Source: Saprospiraceae bacterium
GTDB lineage: Bacteria > Bacteroidota > Bacteroidia > Chitinophagales > Saprospiraceae
Direction of reading: 5' to 3'
Assembly (NCBI GenBank): GCA_016717265.1
Contig: JADKFX010000001.1
Location: 3,360,501-3,424,500 of the forward strand
DNA length: 64,000 nucleotides
This document shows positions 1 to 10,900 of this stretch, in pieces (the first letter of the stretch is position 1; each line of letters starts with the position of its first letter). Made by a program: the position numbers and the translations under genes. A model generated the notes under the pieces. It was not told the DNA's origin. It was given only the letters and a program-made list of their open reading frames with translations, and made no database searches.

Positions 1-1
1 T

Positions 2-592
2 GGTAATTCATGCAAAATATATCAAACAGGTGCTGCGCAAAATAATATAAAAAACCAGGTAGATTTATTTTCCCGATTTTATGTATCCAATTTAAATTCC
101 TGGGCTGATAACTTAATTAATTTACTTGAAAATTTAAAAATCTGTAATAAAATAAATGAACATATTATTTTTGAAATTTATTTAAATCATGATTTTCTTT
201 TAAATATTTGTGCCTCCAGAGCCTTAAAACTAGTAATCCATAAACTGTGGGCTACCTTAAATATTTCGATTCTCCCAATCATAGAATTGCATATAGATCG
301 TCAAAGTTTAACTTCCGATTTTCATTCTAACTTATATAAGATAGCATCTATTTGTTTATCCGCTTCTATTGCAAACGGTGATTATATAGTAATTCCAGAT
401 GCAAAAATGTTACAGAGTTCATCTGAATTGCAAGCGATAAAATCTACATTACATATACAACATATTTTAAAACAAGAGGCATACATGGATAGACTTTTAG
501 ATGCCTCGGCGGGCTCCTATTTTATGGAAGATCTAACAGAAAAAATCTCAAAAAATATTTGGTTCCAACTCCAAAATAAACTCAATACATGA
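2..592 (+). CDS. mutA: Methylmalonyl-CoA mutase small-subunit-like protein, C-terminal part (partial)
   Basis: The reading frame is open from the window's first bases to the TGA at 590-592, so this is the last 196 residues of a gene that starts upstream. It follows the C-terminal half of the mutase TIM-barrel domain: a SRALKLVIHKLW stretch matches the LRAARLLW stretch of the large subunit encoded at 2083-4227, and DASAGSYFMEDLT matches that subunit's DPFGGSYYIEYLT. The large subunit's HTNSLDEA is replaced by a diverged DAKMLQSS, and the protein ends without a B12-binding domain, as in the catalytically inactive small (beta) subunit of heterodimeric mutases. Its stop overlaps the next start (ATGA), which implies translational coupling. 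Assignment as the small subunit is an inference from the divergence and the neighbours. Confidence 0.78.
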   Translation, partial: GNSCKIYQTGAAQNNIKNQVDLFSRFYVSNLNSWADNLINLLENLKICNKINEHIIFEIYLNHDFLLNICASRALKLVIHKLWATLNISILPIIELHIDRQSLTSDFHSNLYKIASICLSASIANGDYIVIPDAKMLQSSSELQAIKSTLHIQHILKQEAYMDRLLDASAGSYFMEDLTEKISKNIWFQLQNKLNT

Positions 593-2073
593 TTAAGAAA
601 ATTTTAATAGCAAATCGTGGAGAAATTGCATTGCGTATCATGCGCACTGCAAAAAAAATGGGAATTAAAACAGTTGCTGTATTTAGTGAAGCAGATCGAA
701 ATGCAAAACATACACTTTTTGCTGATGAAGCAGTCTATATTGGGCCTGCTGCTTCAAGAGAATCCTATTTAAAAATGGATACTATTATTTCTGCAGCTAA
801 ATCAACAGGAGCAGATGCAATTCATCCAGGTTATGGTTTTTTAAGTGAGAATGCTGCATTTGTTACCGCTGTAACACAAAATGATATAATATTTATCGGT
901 CCACCAGCTGCATCGATGATACAGATGGGTAGTAAGATTGAAGCAAAACAAACTGCAAGAAAGAAAAATGTACCGCTCGTACCTGGCACTGACAAAGCAA
1001 TTGAATCTATTGAAGAAGCTACTGAAATTGCAAAACAAACAGGCTTTCCTTTATTAATAAAAGCATCTGCTGGTGGTGGAGGTAAAGGAATGCGTTTAGT
1101 GCAGCATGCAAATGAATTGGAGGAGCAATTAAAATCAGCATCCAATGAAGCCATGTCTGCTTTTGGAAATGGGGCTGTTTTTATTGAAAAGTTTATTTCT
1201 AAACCACGTCATATTGAAATTCAAGTTTTAACAGATACCCATGGAAACGGTGTGTATTTATTTGAACGGGAATGTAGTATCCAAAGACGACATCAAAAAA
1301 TTATTGAAGAGGCCCCTTCCTCTTGTTTAACACCTTTTATCAGAAAACAAATGGGAATAGATGCTGTGAATTTAGCACTTTCCTGTGGCTATGTAGGGGC
1401 TGGAACCGTCGAATTTTTAGTAGATGAAAATATGAATTATTATTTTCTGGAAATGAATACCAGATTACAAGTTGAACATACTGTTACGGAGATGATCACA
1501 GGTTTAGATTTGGTCCAATTACAAATTCAAATAGCAGAAGGCAACGCATTGCCATTTAATCAAGAAGATTTAAAAATCAATGGTCATAGTATGGAATTGA
1601 GAATTTGTGCAGAAGATCCTACGAATCATTTTCTTCCAAGTATTGGTATACTCACAAAATACAAAACTCCAAAAGCAAATTACATTCGCGTAGATGATTG
1701 TTATGAAGAAGGCATGGAAATTCCAATCCATTACGATCCGATGATTGGAAAATTAATTTCATTCGGTAAAAATCGATTAGAAGCTATTGAAAATTTAAAA
1801 TTTGGCATTCAGCATTTTGAAATAGAAGGTGTAGAAACCACTTTAGATTTTGGTCATTTTGTGTTGGAACATCCAGATTTTATTCAGGGCCAATTCGATA
1901 CAGGTTTTATTGAAAAATACTATTCACAATATTTAGATACATTCAACGACCAGGAGGAATCCGAAGCAATAGGATATATTGCATTGTTTGCATACCTTCA
2001 AAAAAACCGGCAACTCATTACACCAAAGTTAGAAGATAGTAGCTGGTTTCAAAATAGAAAGACATTCAATTGA
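589..2073 (+). CDS. accC: Biotin carboxylase subunit of an acyl-CoA (propionyl/acetyl-CoA) carboxylase
   Basis: ATP-dependent carboxylation of biotin, the first half-reaction of acetyl- or propionyl-CoA carboxylase. The 494 residues carry the N-terminal KKILIANRGEIALRI signature, the ATP-grasp glycine loop (GGGGKGMRLV, about residue 162), the ERECSIQRRHQK segment (about 226) and EMNTRLQVEH (about 288). At 494 residues it is longer than the typical AccC of about 450 because of a short C-terminal tail, but it lacks a biotinyl carrier domain (no AMKM motif), so the carrier must be a separate protein not seen here. It sits between two methylmalonyl-CoA mutase subunits, and a carboxyltransferase of the propionyl-CoA type lies at 22734. 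This favours a role in propionyl-CoA to methylmalonyl-CoA conversion, though acetyl-CoA carboxylase cannot be excluded. Confidence 0.93.
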   Translation: MIKKILIANRGEIALRIMRTAKKMGIKTVAVFSEADRNAKHTLFADEAVYIGPAASRESYLKMDTIISAAKSTGADAIHPGYGFLSENAAFVTAVTQNDIIFIGPPAASMIQMGSKIEAKQTARKKNVPLVPGTDKAIESIEEATEIAKQTGFPLLIKASAGGGGKGMRLVQHANELEEQLKSASNEAMSAFGNGAVFIEKFISKPRHIEIQVLTDTHGNGVYLFERECSIQRRHQKIIEEAPSSCLTPFIRKQMGIDAVNLALSCGYVGAGTVEFLVDENMNYYFLEMNTRLQVEHTVTEMITGLDLVQLQIQIAEGNALPFNQEDLKINGHSMELRICAEDPTNHFLPSIGILTKYKTPKANYIRVDDCYEEGMEIPIHYDPMIGKLISFGKNRLEAIENLKFGIQHFEIEGVETTLDFGHFVLEHPDFIQGQFDTGFIEKYYSQYLDTFNDQEESEAIGYIALFAYLQKNRQLITPKLEDSSWFQNRKTFN

Positions 2074-2082
2074 TCCTTTACA

Positions 2083-4227
2083 ATGTTAGATCCTAAAATT
2101 ATAAAAAGCATTCCCTGGAGCAGAGAAGAATCAAAAGTCTTAACGATTGAACAACCTTATATAACGGGTGAATCCATCGAAATCAAAAGTTTGTATTCTG
2201 TTGAAGATTTTCCATCTGAGATGAAAAACTTTGTTTCCGGAATTGCTCCTTTTTTAAGAGGACCCTATGGCAGTATGTATGTAAATCAACCTTGGACAAT
2301 CCGACAATATGCTGGTTTTTCAAATGCAAAAGAAAGTAATGCCTTTTATAGAAAAAACTTAGCAGCGGGCCAAAAAGGACTTAGCATTGCTTTTGATTTG
2401 GCAACCCACCGGGGTTATGATTCAGATCATCCACGAGTTGGTGGAGATGTTGGAAAAGCAGGTGTAGCCATTGATAGCATAGAAGATATGCGTGTATTAT
2501 TTGATCAGATTCCGTTAGATCAAATTTCAGTTTCGATGACAATGAATGGAGCTGTGTTGCCAATTTTAGCTTTTTACATTGCGGTTGCAGAAGAACAAAA
2601 TATAACTTCTGATAAATTATCTGGAACCATTCAAAATGATATTCTCAAAGAATTCATGGTTCGAAATACATATATATATCCACCGGGTCCATCTATGAGA
2701 ATTGTTGGTGATATTTTTAAATATTGTGCCAGGTATCTTCCAAAATTTAATTGTATAAGTGTTAGTGGATATCATATGCAAGAAGCTGGTGCTACTGCAG
2801 ATATTGAATTAGCATATACTATAGCGAATGGATTAGAATATATCCGCACAGGGCTAGGTGCGGGTTTAGATATTGATGAATTTGCTCCCAGAATTTCTTT
2901 TTTTTGGGGTATTGGAATGAATTTTTTTATGGAAATAGCCAAATTAAGAGCTGCACGTTTATTATGGGCAGAATTTATTTCTGCATACAATCCAAAAAAT
3001 CCAAAATCTTTAGCCCTTAGAACTCATTGTCAAACATCTGGTTGGAGTCTTACGGAACAAGAGCCTTTAAATAATATTGCACGCACTACAATCGAAGCGT
3101 TCGCTGCAGTATTTGGTGGTACGCAATCTTTACATACAAATTCTTTGGACGAGGCGATTGCATTACCGACCGATTTTTCAGCAAAAATTGCAAGAGATAC
3201 GCAGTTGTACATCCAAAAGGACAGTAATATTTGTAAAACGGTTGACCCGTTTGGAGGATCCTATTATATTGAATATTTAACAAACGAACTTTATCTTAAA
3301 GCAAAAAAACATATCGCTGAAATAGAGACTTTAGGAGGTATGACGAATGCTATAAGTAATGGATTACCTAAATTAAGAATTGAAGAAGCAGCTACTAAAA
3401 AACAAGCAAAAATTGATTCAGGATTAGATCAGATTATTGGTGTAAACAGTTTTAAAAATGCTCAAGAAAGCTTTGATTTTGATATTCTGGAAATCGACAA
3501 TGAATCCGTTAAAAAAGAACAAATTGATCGACTCCAAGAAATAAAGAGCACTAGAAATGAAGTGGATGTAAAAAAATATTTATTGAAATTGGAAACTTGT
3601 GCAAAAACAGGTGACGGCAATTTACTTGAAATTGCAATAAAAGCAGCAAAATCAAGAGCAACACTTGGCGAGATCAGTTCTGCTCTAGAAACCATTTTTG
3701 GTCGTTATATTGCAGATCCAAAAATTATTACTGGCGTGTATTCAAAAAATTTTAGCGACCAAGCAGAAATCCTTGAAGTCAGAAAATTATCAGATTTATT
3801 TTCCGAGTTAGATGGGAGAAGGCCTCGGATATTAATTGCCAAACTTGGCCAAGATGGCCATGACCGGGGTGCAAGAATTATTGCAACTGGATTTGCAGAT
3901 TTAGGCTTTGATGTTGATATCGGACCCCTGTTTCAAATTCCAAGAGAAGCGGCTCAACAAGCGGTAGATAATGATGTGCATGTTATAGGCGTTTCCTCCC
4001 TAGCTGCCGGACATAAAACTTTAGTGCCTCAATTAATAGCAGATCTGAGCAATATGGGCAGATCCGATATACAAGTTATTGTTGGTGGAGTAATTCCTGA
4101 AAAAGACTATGAATTTCTTATAAATGCAGGTGTGGCTGCTATTTTTGGGCCCGGTACTTCTGTACCAAAAGCAGCTAAAATTGTATTAAACATATTGAAA
4201 AATAAATGGTATCCAGATTCTCCATGA
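2083..4227 (+). CDS. mutB: Methylmalonyl-CoA mutase large subunit
   Basis: Adenosylcobalamin-dependent isomerisation of (R)-methylmalonyl-CoA and succinyl-CoA in the cytoplasm. The 714 residues contain the full barrel domain (YGSMYVNQPWTIRQYAGF near residue 62; SGYHMQEAGA with the conserved His; DPFGGSYYIEYLT) followed by a C-terminal cobalamin-binding domain. That domain has the base-off motif GQDGHDRGA, in which His593 should be the lower axial ligand, followed by the SSLAAGHKTL and GGVIPEKDY strands. Length matches family alpha subunits. It begins 9 bases after the biotin carboxylase gene, so the three genes form one operon. Downstream the strand switches at a terminator. Confidence 0.97.
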   Translation: MLDPKIIKSIPWSREESKVLTIEQPYITGESIEIKSLYSVEDFPSEMKNFVSGIAPFLRGPYGSMYVNQPWTIRQYAGFSNAKESNAFYRKNLAAGQKGLSIAFDLATHRGYDSDHPRVGGDVGKAGVAIDSIEDMRVLFDQIPLDQISVSMTMNGAVLPILAFYIAVAEEQNITSDKLSGTIQNDILKEFMVRNTYIYPPGPSMRIVGDIFKYCARYLPKFNCISVSGYHMQEAGATADIELAYTIANGLEYIRTGLGAGLDIDEFAPRISFFWGIGMNFFMEIAKLRAARLLWAEFISAYNPKNPKSLALRTHCQTSGWSLTEQEPLNNIARTTIEAFAAVFGGTQSLHTNSLDEAIALPTDFSAKIARDTQLYIQKDSNICKTVDPFGGSYYIEYLTNELYLKAKKHIAEIETLGGMTNAISNGLPKLRIEEAATKKQAKIDSGLDQIIGVNSFKNAQESFDFDILEIDNESVKKEQIDRLQEIKSTRNEVDVKKYLLKLETCAKTGDGNLLEIAIKAAKSRATLGEISSALETIFGRYIADPKIITGVYSKNFSDQAEILEVRKLSDLFSELDGRRPRILIAKLGQDGHDRGARIIATGFADLGFDVDIGPLFQIPREAAQQAVDNDVHVIGVSSLAAGHKTLVPQLIADLSNMGRSDIQVIVGGVIPEKDYEFLINAGVAAIFGPGTSVPKAAKIVLNILKNKWYPDSP

Positions 4228-4660
4228 GGCAGTGGATTGTTGATCTTATTTGAAAACTTAACTCCAATTAAGTTTAGTTCTTTCTTCTTTTAGAATTTCC
4301 AAAAAATTGAACCCTTCAAAGGTTATAAGTGATTCTTTAATTATTCCTTTGCCCATTAAAGCTTAGGTAGAATGTGTCGCTTAAAAAATAATATAATGAT
4401 CCAATAAAGTTTTGTGTAGAATCTATTTAAGCTAATACTACCAATTGTATATATAAATAGGTCTCATCCCATTTATCAATTGCAATGGGTAATGTGCTGG
4501 TTACAAATACGAAGCCCACATTGCCTCAAGGATTCATAGAGTTAAAATAGTTTACCAAACGGTATTAGAGTAATTAAATCTTCTTTGACACGGATCTTAA
4601 TCAAGAGTTAAAATCTCAAAGGTAATCTTTGAACTAACAATGCTTTGTAAAAAGTATATA
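4228..4660. other. Intergenic region without a recognisable gene
   Basis: About 430 AT-rich bases between convergent genes. No open frame of convincing length or composition was found on either strand, and no tRNA-like or repeat structure. It ends at the symmetrical terminator at 4661-4698. Confidence 0.6.
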
Positions 4661-4698
4661 AAAAACAAAAGCCGCCTAATTAGGCGGCTTTTGTTTTT
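4661..4698. terminator. Bidirectional intrinsic terminator
   Basis: A perfect 19-base inverted repeat: a GC core (GCCGCCTAA and TTAGGCGGC) flanked by an A-run on the left and a T-run on the right. The same hairpin therefore ends in a U-tract on either strand. It lies 27 bases beyond the stop of the giant minus-strand gene and also faces the plus-strand mutB operon. Confidence 0.92.
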
Positions 4699-4725
4699 TA
4701 TAGTTTAATTCTTAGTTGATAAGAA

Positions 4726-4990
4726 TTATTTCAGTTTTGTCATACGTTTTGTTGCAGTATGATCAGCTCCATCTAACTGATAGTATAAGACACCTGAAGT
4801 TTCAATATCATCTTTTCCAATTGTGATACTGTTTAATCCTTTCACTCCATTGATTTCATATACTCTTACTACTTTTCCTGTTACATCGTAAATCGTTAAC
4901 AATGCTGGAGAAGCAGTTGGTAATCTAAAGCTAACCACGGTTTCTGTTTCAAATGGGTTTGGTGTATTTTGATATAATTCGAATACTCCA
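4726..4990 (-). other. Type-A T9SS C-terminal sorting domain of the giant protein
   Basis: The last 85 or so residues start with ELYQNTPNPFETETVVSF, continue through LLTIYDVTGKVVR, and end in a basic tail (TATKRMTKLK). This is the standard layout of the Por secretion-system sorting signal: NPNPF box, beta strands and a K/R-rich end. It predicts transport across the outer membrane and surface attachment. Confidence 0.93.
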
Positions 4991-7900
4991 CTTTCAACAA
5001 CTCCATTATCAGTACGTACTCCTAAATCTACTCCTTTAATATCAAGAGATGCGTTGTATGCTTCTGCAGTAGTAAGGTCGCTGGTAATTGCGATCAAATC
5101 ACTAACATTTGCATCTTTCAATGCTCTGAAGCTAAGTGTAAACAACACTTCATCTGATTTAAAGCTCATTCCTTTATTGCTATTCCAGCTTGTGGTAAGA
5201 ATACCATTATCTATGGATGTCACACCGAAGTTTGATTCATCAATATCTAATACACCACCTTTAATTCCTTCATAAAGCATTGCTTCCTGATCGAATTTGA
5301 AAGTGTACTGGTATCCAGCAATATCCTCAAAGTTGCTAGCCATAAAGTTAATTTCATAAACTTCACCTGCTTTCAATTTACCACTTTCAATTTCAAAATG
5401 AAGTTGGTCTTTATGTCTGCTGGTTGCATTTGTAAAATTATGTGCTGCTGCATTATTCGTAACATCACCCATTTTTATTGCAACGAAATCTTCCACATGA
5501 GTACCTGTATTAGGCATTGGTACTAATACCTGGCGTGGAGCATTCCAAGGTGCAATTGGAAGTGGGAATACATAATTTGTAGGTACGAATGTCCAAGATT
5601 GAACTTTTGCAAATTCACTTGTGATACCTAAAATCAATTTACGAATTTCTGAAACGTCTGCTGCAGTTATTGCATTTGTAGCGTTTACATCTGCTGCAAT
5701 CAATTTATATGGACTATTCAAGAGTTCAATTCCAAGAATATGTCTCTGAATTTTCACGATATCTGCTGTAGATACTCCATTAATATGGTTGTCATTTCTA
5801 GCTGGTTTTACTGCATACTCTGCACTTGCACCAACTGCTAAATCTCCAAACATATAATGACCATCTGCATGTGTCGTTACTTGTTTCATCATTTTTGGAC
5901 CAACATGCATTTGTACATCTGCAAATTCAGTTTCGTCACCTTTCTCTGTTTTCAAATTACCAGTTATTTTACCAGTCACATTTGAAGAGTTAGGACAAAG
6001 ATCTTGATTGTCTTGTACGATGATTACAGTTTTACAGTAGTCTGTATTACCTTCTTCATCTTCAACCCACATCTGAACTTCAACTAATAACTCATCATTT
6101 GCTCCAGCTGCTACGAAATCATCACAGCAAATAGTGATACTTGTTTTTGAAGTATCTCCATCAAAATAGAAATTCAATGCATCGTTCGTTGTACAGTTGT
6201 CAAAACTTCCTCTGTCTAAATCTTTTGCCCAAACCGTTACACATTTAGATGCTGGCATTGGAACTGTAATTACTCCTGTCAAACAGTATGGTGTTGGTGC
6301 TTTGCAATCCTTCACTTCAAACAATTGACATAAAGTACCTATGTTTCCACATCCGTCTTCTACAAACCAACAGATTTTGTGTATTCCTATTGGATACGTA
6401 CCACTTGCTTCAAATGGATTGTTTTCATTATCTGCTAATGGATTGTGGTGGAACAATGGTGTTCTTCCTGCTGCATATTCTTTTCTAGTCAATGGACCTA
6501 CTTTGAAATCATATCCCTGGTGAGTTCCGATTCCATCATTAAATAAGTCTATTTTATAGTCATAGAATAACCAATCTAATGGGCTACAGTTGTCTGTTGC
6601 ATCAGCTACTAAGCTAATATGGCCATAGCAGATATTATCACTTGCTCTCTTAACTGCAGGTTCACATGGACCTACTTCAATACTAACAACTGGTTTATCT
6701 GTGTCGTGTACTTTTATAATTTGTAAGTACTCCCATCTTCCTTTTACCGGATCGATACTTGGGTCATACTGACACCAGTCAATTACTACCCATTTACGCA
6801 ATACTTTGAAACATGCATCTGGTTCAATTGTAAAGATCTCATCGAAATATTCGATACTGATCAATGCACATAAATCATCTGCTCCGTTTTCAATTACTGG
6901 TCTTCCTAATAAAGGATTATCTGGGCTGATATCTGCACCACAACCATTTATTGTAGTTGCTTGACCTGTACAATTTCCTGGCCAGGTGATGTCATCATCA
7001 GGATCACAATTATCTGCTCTATTGATATAGAATGGATCGCAATCAACTACCCAAATAATCTGAGTACCTGTTACGCTAATTCCATTTGGTCCTCTAGCAA
7101 CTACTGTACGAGTAATTTGACCTTGACCGCACTCCCGGTTATCATTTACACTGATCGTTGGTGTATTTCCGCAGTTACTTAATACATAACCATCAAATCC
7201 CCAAACCAACTCATATTTTCTATCATAATGAGCAGTATCGAACAAGGATCTGTAATAATCACAAGCTCTATTCCAAGCAGGTGGATTTGAAGGTGGTGCG
7301 CCTGGTACGAAACCTGGGTAACCTGTAATATCATTTCTTACACAATAGTTATAACAAACTAAATCTGTTGTAACTACTTTATGTCTATCTGATAAATCAG
7401 TAACTACTCTACCGAATGTTGGGTCATTAGGATCTGTTAATTTATCTACGTCAAACCAGAACCAGCAACTTACTACGATATTTGGTGGAGGTACAACCGT
7501 TGGAACACCTTTGTCTTGTATTTCGATTTCTACCATACAATCGCTATAATGTCCAAATAAAGATCCATTCTGATTCATTCTTGAAGGTGCAACTGGACCA
7601 TCTCCTGGTTCAACGTCAAACACTCTCATAACAACCATAATTCTCTTACCGGCATCAGTACAACAGAATTTCACATAGTCATCAAAATAAATTTGATTAC
7701 CATCGATAATTACATTGTCATCACCATTAACAGAAGCACAATTGGTTCCATTATCTGGTTGGTTAGCATTTGATCCATTATTTGTATTTCTTAAGTGCTC
7801 CATACGGATCGCTTTAAAGAATACATGCGCTCTACAATTATCAAATGAACCATCATTAATATCTTCTGCGAAGATTTTTCCAAAGTTTTCTCCAGGTGAT

Positions 7901-10900
7901 TGATTTCCTGCAATACTTACAACAATATTTCTATCGCATACAGCTGTTGGAGGTGTATTATCAATCACATTTACTTTAATTGTTTTTTCTGTTTTATTTC
8001 CACAAGCATCTATCGCTGTAATAACTACTGGATGAACACCTAATTTCATGTTGATTACGATCCAACTTCCATCAAGTTGTTGGATAGCAGTTCCACTCCA
8101 TGTTCTTACTGTGAAATTAATAGAATCAGAACAATTGTCTGTAATCCAAGGTGCAGGAACTTCCCATGTACCATCACAAGTCCATGGATTTGTACCTACT
8201 ATCACTGTGTCTGGATAAGCAATTTTTGGTCCTTCTTCATCTAACACTTTAATTACCTGAATATATTCAACCGGGTTCACACCTGCTAATGGAGGTAAGC
8301 ACATATTTCTTACTTTCCAGTAACGAAGGATTTCATACCCGTTTGCACATACATCATATACTTCATCATCGTATCTGATTGACAGATTACAATTTTTGTT
8401 GTCTTTATTTAATGCAACTCCATCTAAAGATGGTGCACCAGTACCTTGCCACATCCATACTTGGTTTGGTCCCCAACATGCACCTGTGTTTCTCCACTGA
8501 GGATGTGCATCGTAATAGATTCCATATGGAGATGGGTGACCATCATTAATACCACCTTCAAGATAATTCCATCCAAGAAGTTTTGGAAGTCTATCACCAC
8601 TTAAATCTCTTGTAAATGGATCAACAATTCTTGGATCTCCACCTGTTAGGTACCAATATGCACTATCCAATAAATAACCATCAACACAATATGGTGAAGG
8701 TAAAATATGTGGAGTTACATCTTTTTCAAAACGTTTTGCATCACAATGTAAAGCTGGAAGATCTAAATTATCATAGCTACGTGGCCATTCGATTTTACTT
8801 AAATCAAATGCTTTCACCTGAATAATTTGTGTACACTGAGAACCGTTGCCTAATTCATTTGTAACGGTAAACGTACGTTTAATGATAAATGCAATCGGGA
8901 AGTCACAATCTCTTGCTTTTGTAATGGTATCATCGTAATGAATATCATAATCAAATACACAACTTCTGATAATTGGATTTCCTAAGTATTCAGGATCTAA
9001 TGATGAATTACAAGCTACAATGGTATCTCTTGGACAATCAATTGCAGGTGTTGCTTTGTATTCAATAAATACTTTGCTCCAACATTTATTTCCTGTAACA
9101 GGATCAATCACAGTCACTTTAAAGTATCTACCAATGTCTGCAGTTGTAAACACATTACTATGTCTTGCACCTGTAATCCAATCTTCAATAATTAAAGTGA
9201 ATCTGTCTTTACAACCATAGTTGATTCCAGCTAATAATTCATCTGCAGTAATCGTACCTAAACAATCTGGTCCTAAGGAGAAGTTGATTTCATCTACACA
9301 AGCAAGATCTCTGCTTGTTGGATTATTTTCAACCACTGTTATGTTCCACATGCACATGGTACTATTACCAGCTTTATCTGTAGCTGTTGCTGTTATCTTA
9401 TGAACACCAATACCCAATTGTGTATTTAATGGTGGATTTACTGTAATCCGAACTGAATCACAATTGTCATCAGCCCAAAGTGCAGGGTTAATTTCAAGGA
9501 ATGCATAACAATCGCCACCATTTAAATTGATCGTGTAATCTTTAGGACAATTTGTAAATACAGGTGCCTGAGCATCTCTAATTGTAACTGTAAATTCACA
9601 TGATCCAGTATTACCTGACATATCGGTCAAAGTATATACTACTCTTGTTGCACCTACACTAAAGAATTGCGTTGTTTTTGTTCCAGGATTAACTCTACCG
9701 CCAGTTGGTACACTATGTAAAGGACAACCCGGCATTGGAACAGGAATGTAAGTTACATCCACTGTACCCATACAGCAATTATCCATTACTACTGGATGAA
9801 TCCACATAAAGTTAGCACCACAGAAGTCCAAGTCATTATTAAATGTAGTATCCCTTTGAGCATAAGCTCTTTGAGAAAGCACTCTTAATGACCAGCCATT
9901 TAAACTAATACTTGAAGGAGAAGCAGAATTATTTTCTATTTCTAATCTCCAGGTACCAGCTGCTGATTTAGGACATAAAACACTCAATGGTTGATCTGGT
10001 TTGTAATTTAAACCTCCAGCTAAAGATGCACAAATTGCATTTGCAACTTTTGTAGGATCTAGATCTGAAATTCTTCCAGCAATAAAATTTGTAAAACCAT
10101 TACAAACACCATCATTCCATAAACGAACTCTGGTTCCGTCAGGATGAATTAAGGTACCTTCAGTATTTGCAAAGTTAGAAGCTGTTAAATTTAAATTCGT
10201 TACCCAAATATCAATGATTTTGGTTGTTGGATTTACTGGAACTGTTAAGTTAAATGTATAACAACCTGGTCCACTTGCAGTACCGGTTAAACCAGTAAAT
10301 GTAAAGGTATCATTGGTAGCACACATTGGAATTTCAGTATCTCTAACCAATACATTGAAACAACAAGTATCCTTTTGAGCTGCAATTGTTTGAACAGAAG
10401 TTATTAATCCGTTTGATGGGAAAACATATTGTGCTAAAATTGGATTTACTCTACCTATAGATGCTGGTTCGCAACCTTCAGCAAGTCTCCAATCATCAGC
10501 AATATTGCGATCTAAAATGCAATATCTGTAATAAGATCCTCTATCAAGATTTGTAGGACTAATTCCACTCCAACCTGCAGCCGTCATTGCTGGCGTTCCT
10601 TGACCTAATAAGCTGTACCCATTGGTAGTGACTGCATCTACGTTTCTTAAACTTAGATGATTTAACACATAACCTCTTGGCATATTTATAGCCACCTCTG
10701 GTAAGTTCATATTGTAGAAGAACGCTGCAGGATTATCTGGGAATCCAGGTAATGCAGCTCCAACATGCAATGTTAAAACACCACCAGAAGGTAATACCGG
10801 TCCAGGCATGTTTGGTAAGGTATAGGTACCAACCAATACACCACCCTGGAATATATTTAAACTCAAGCAGCTAACATCAATTGATGAAGGGCCAAAGTTT

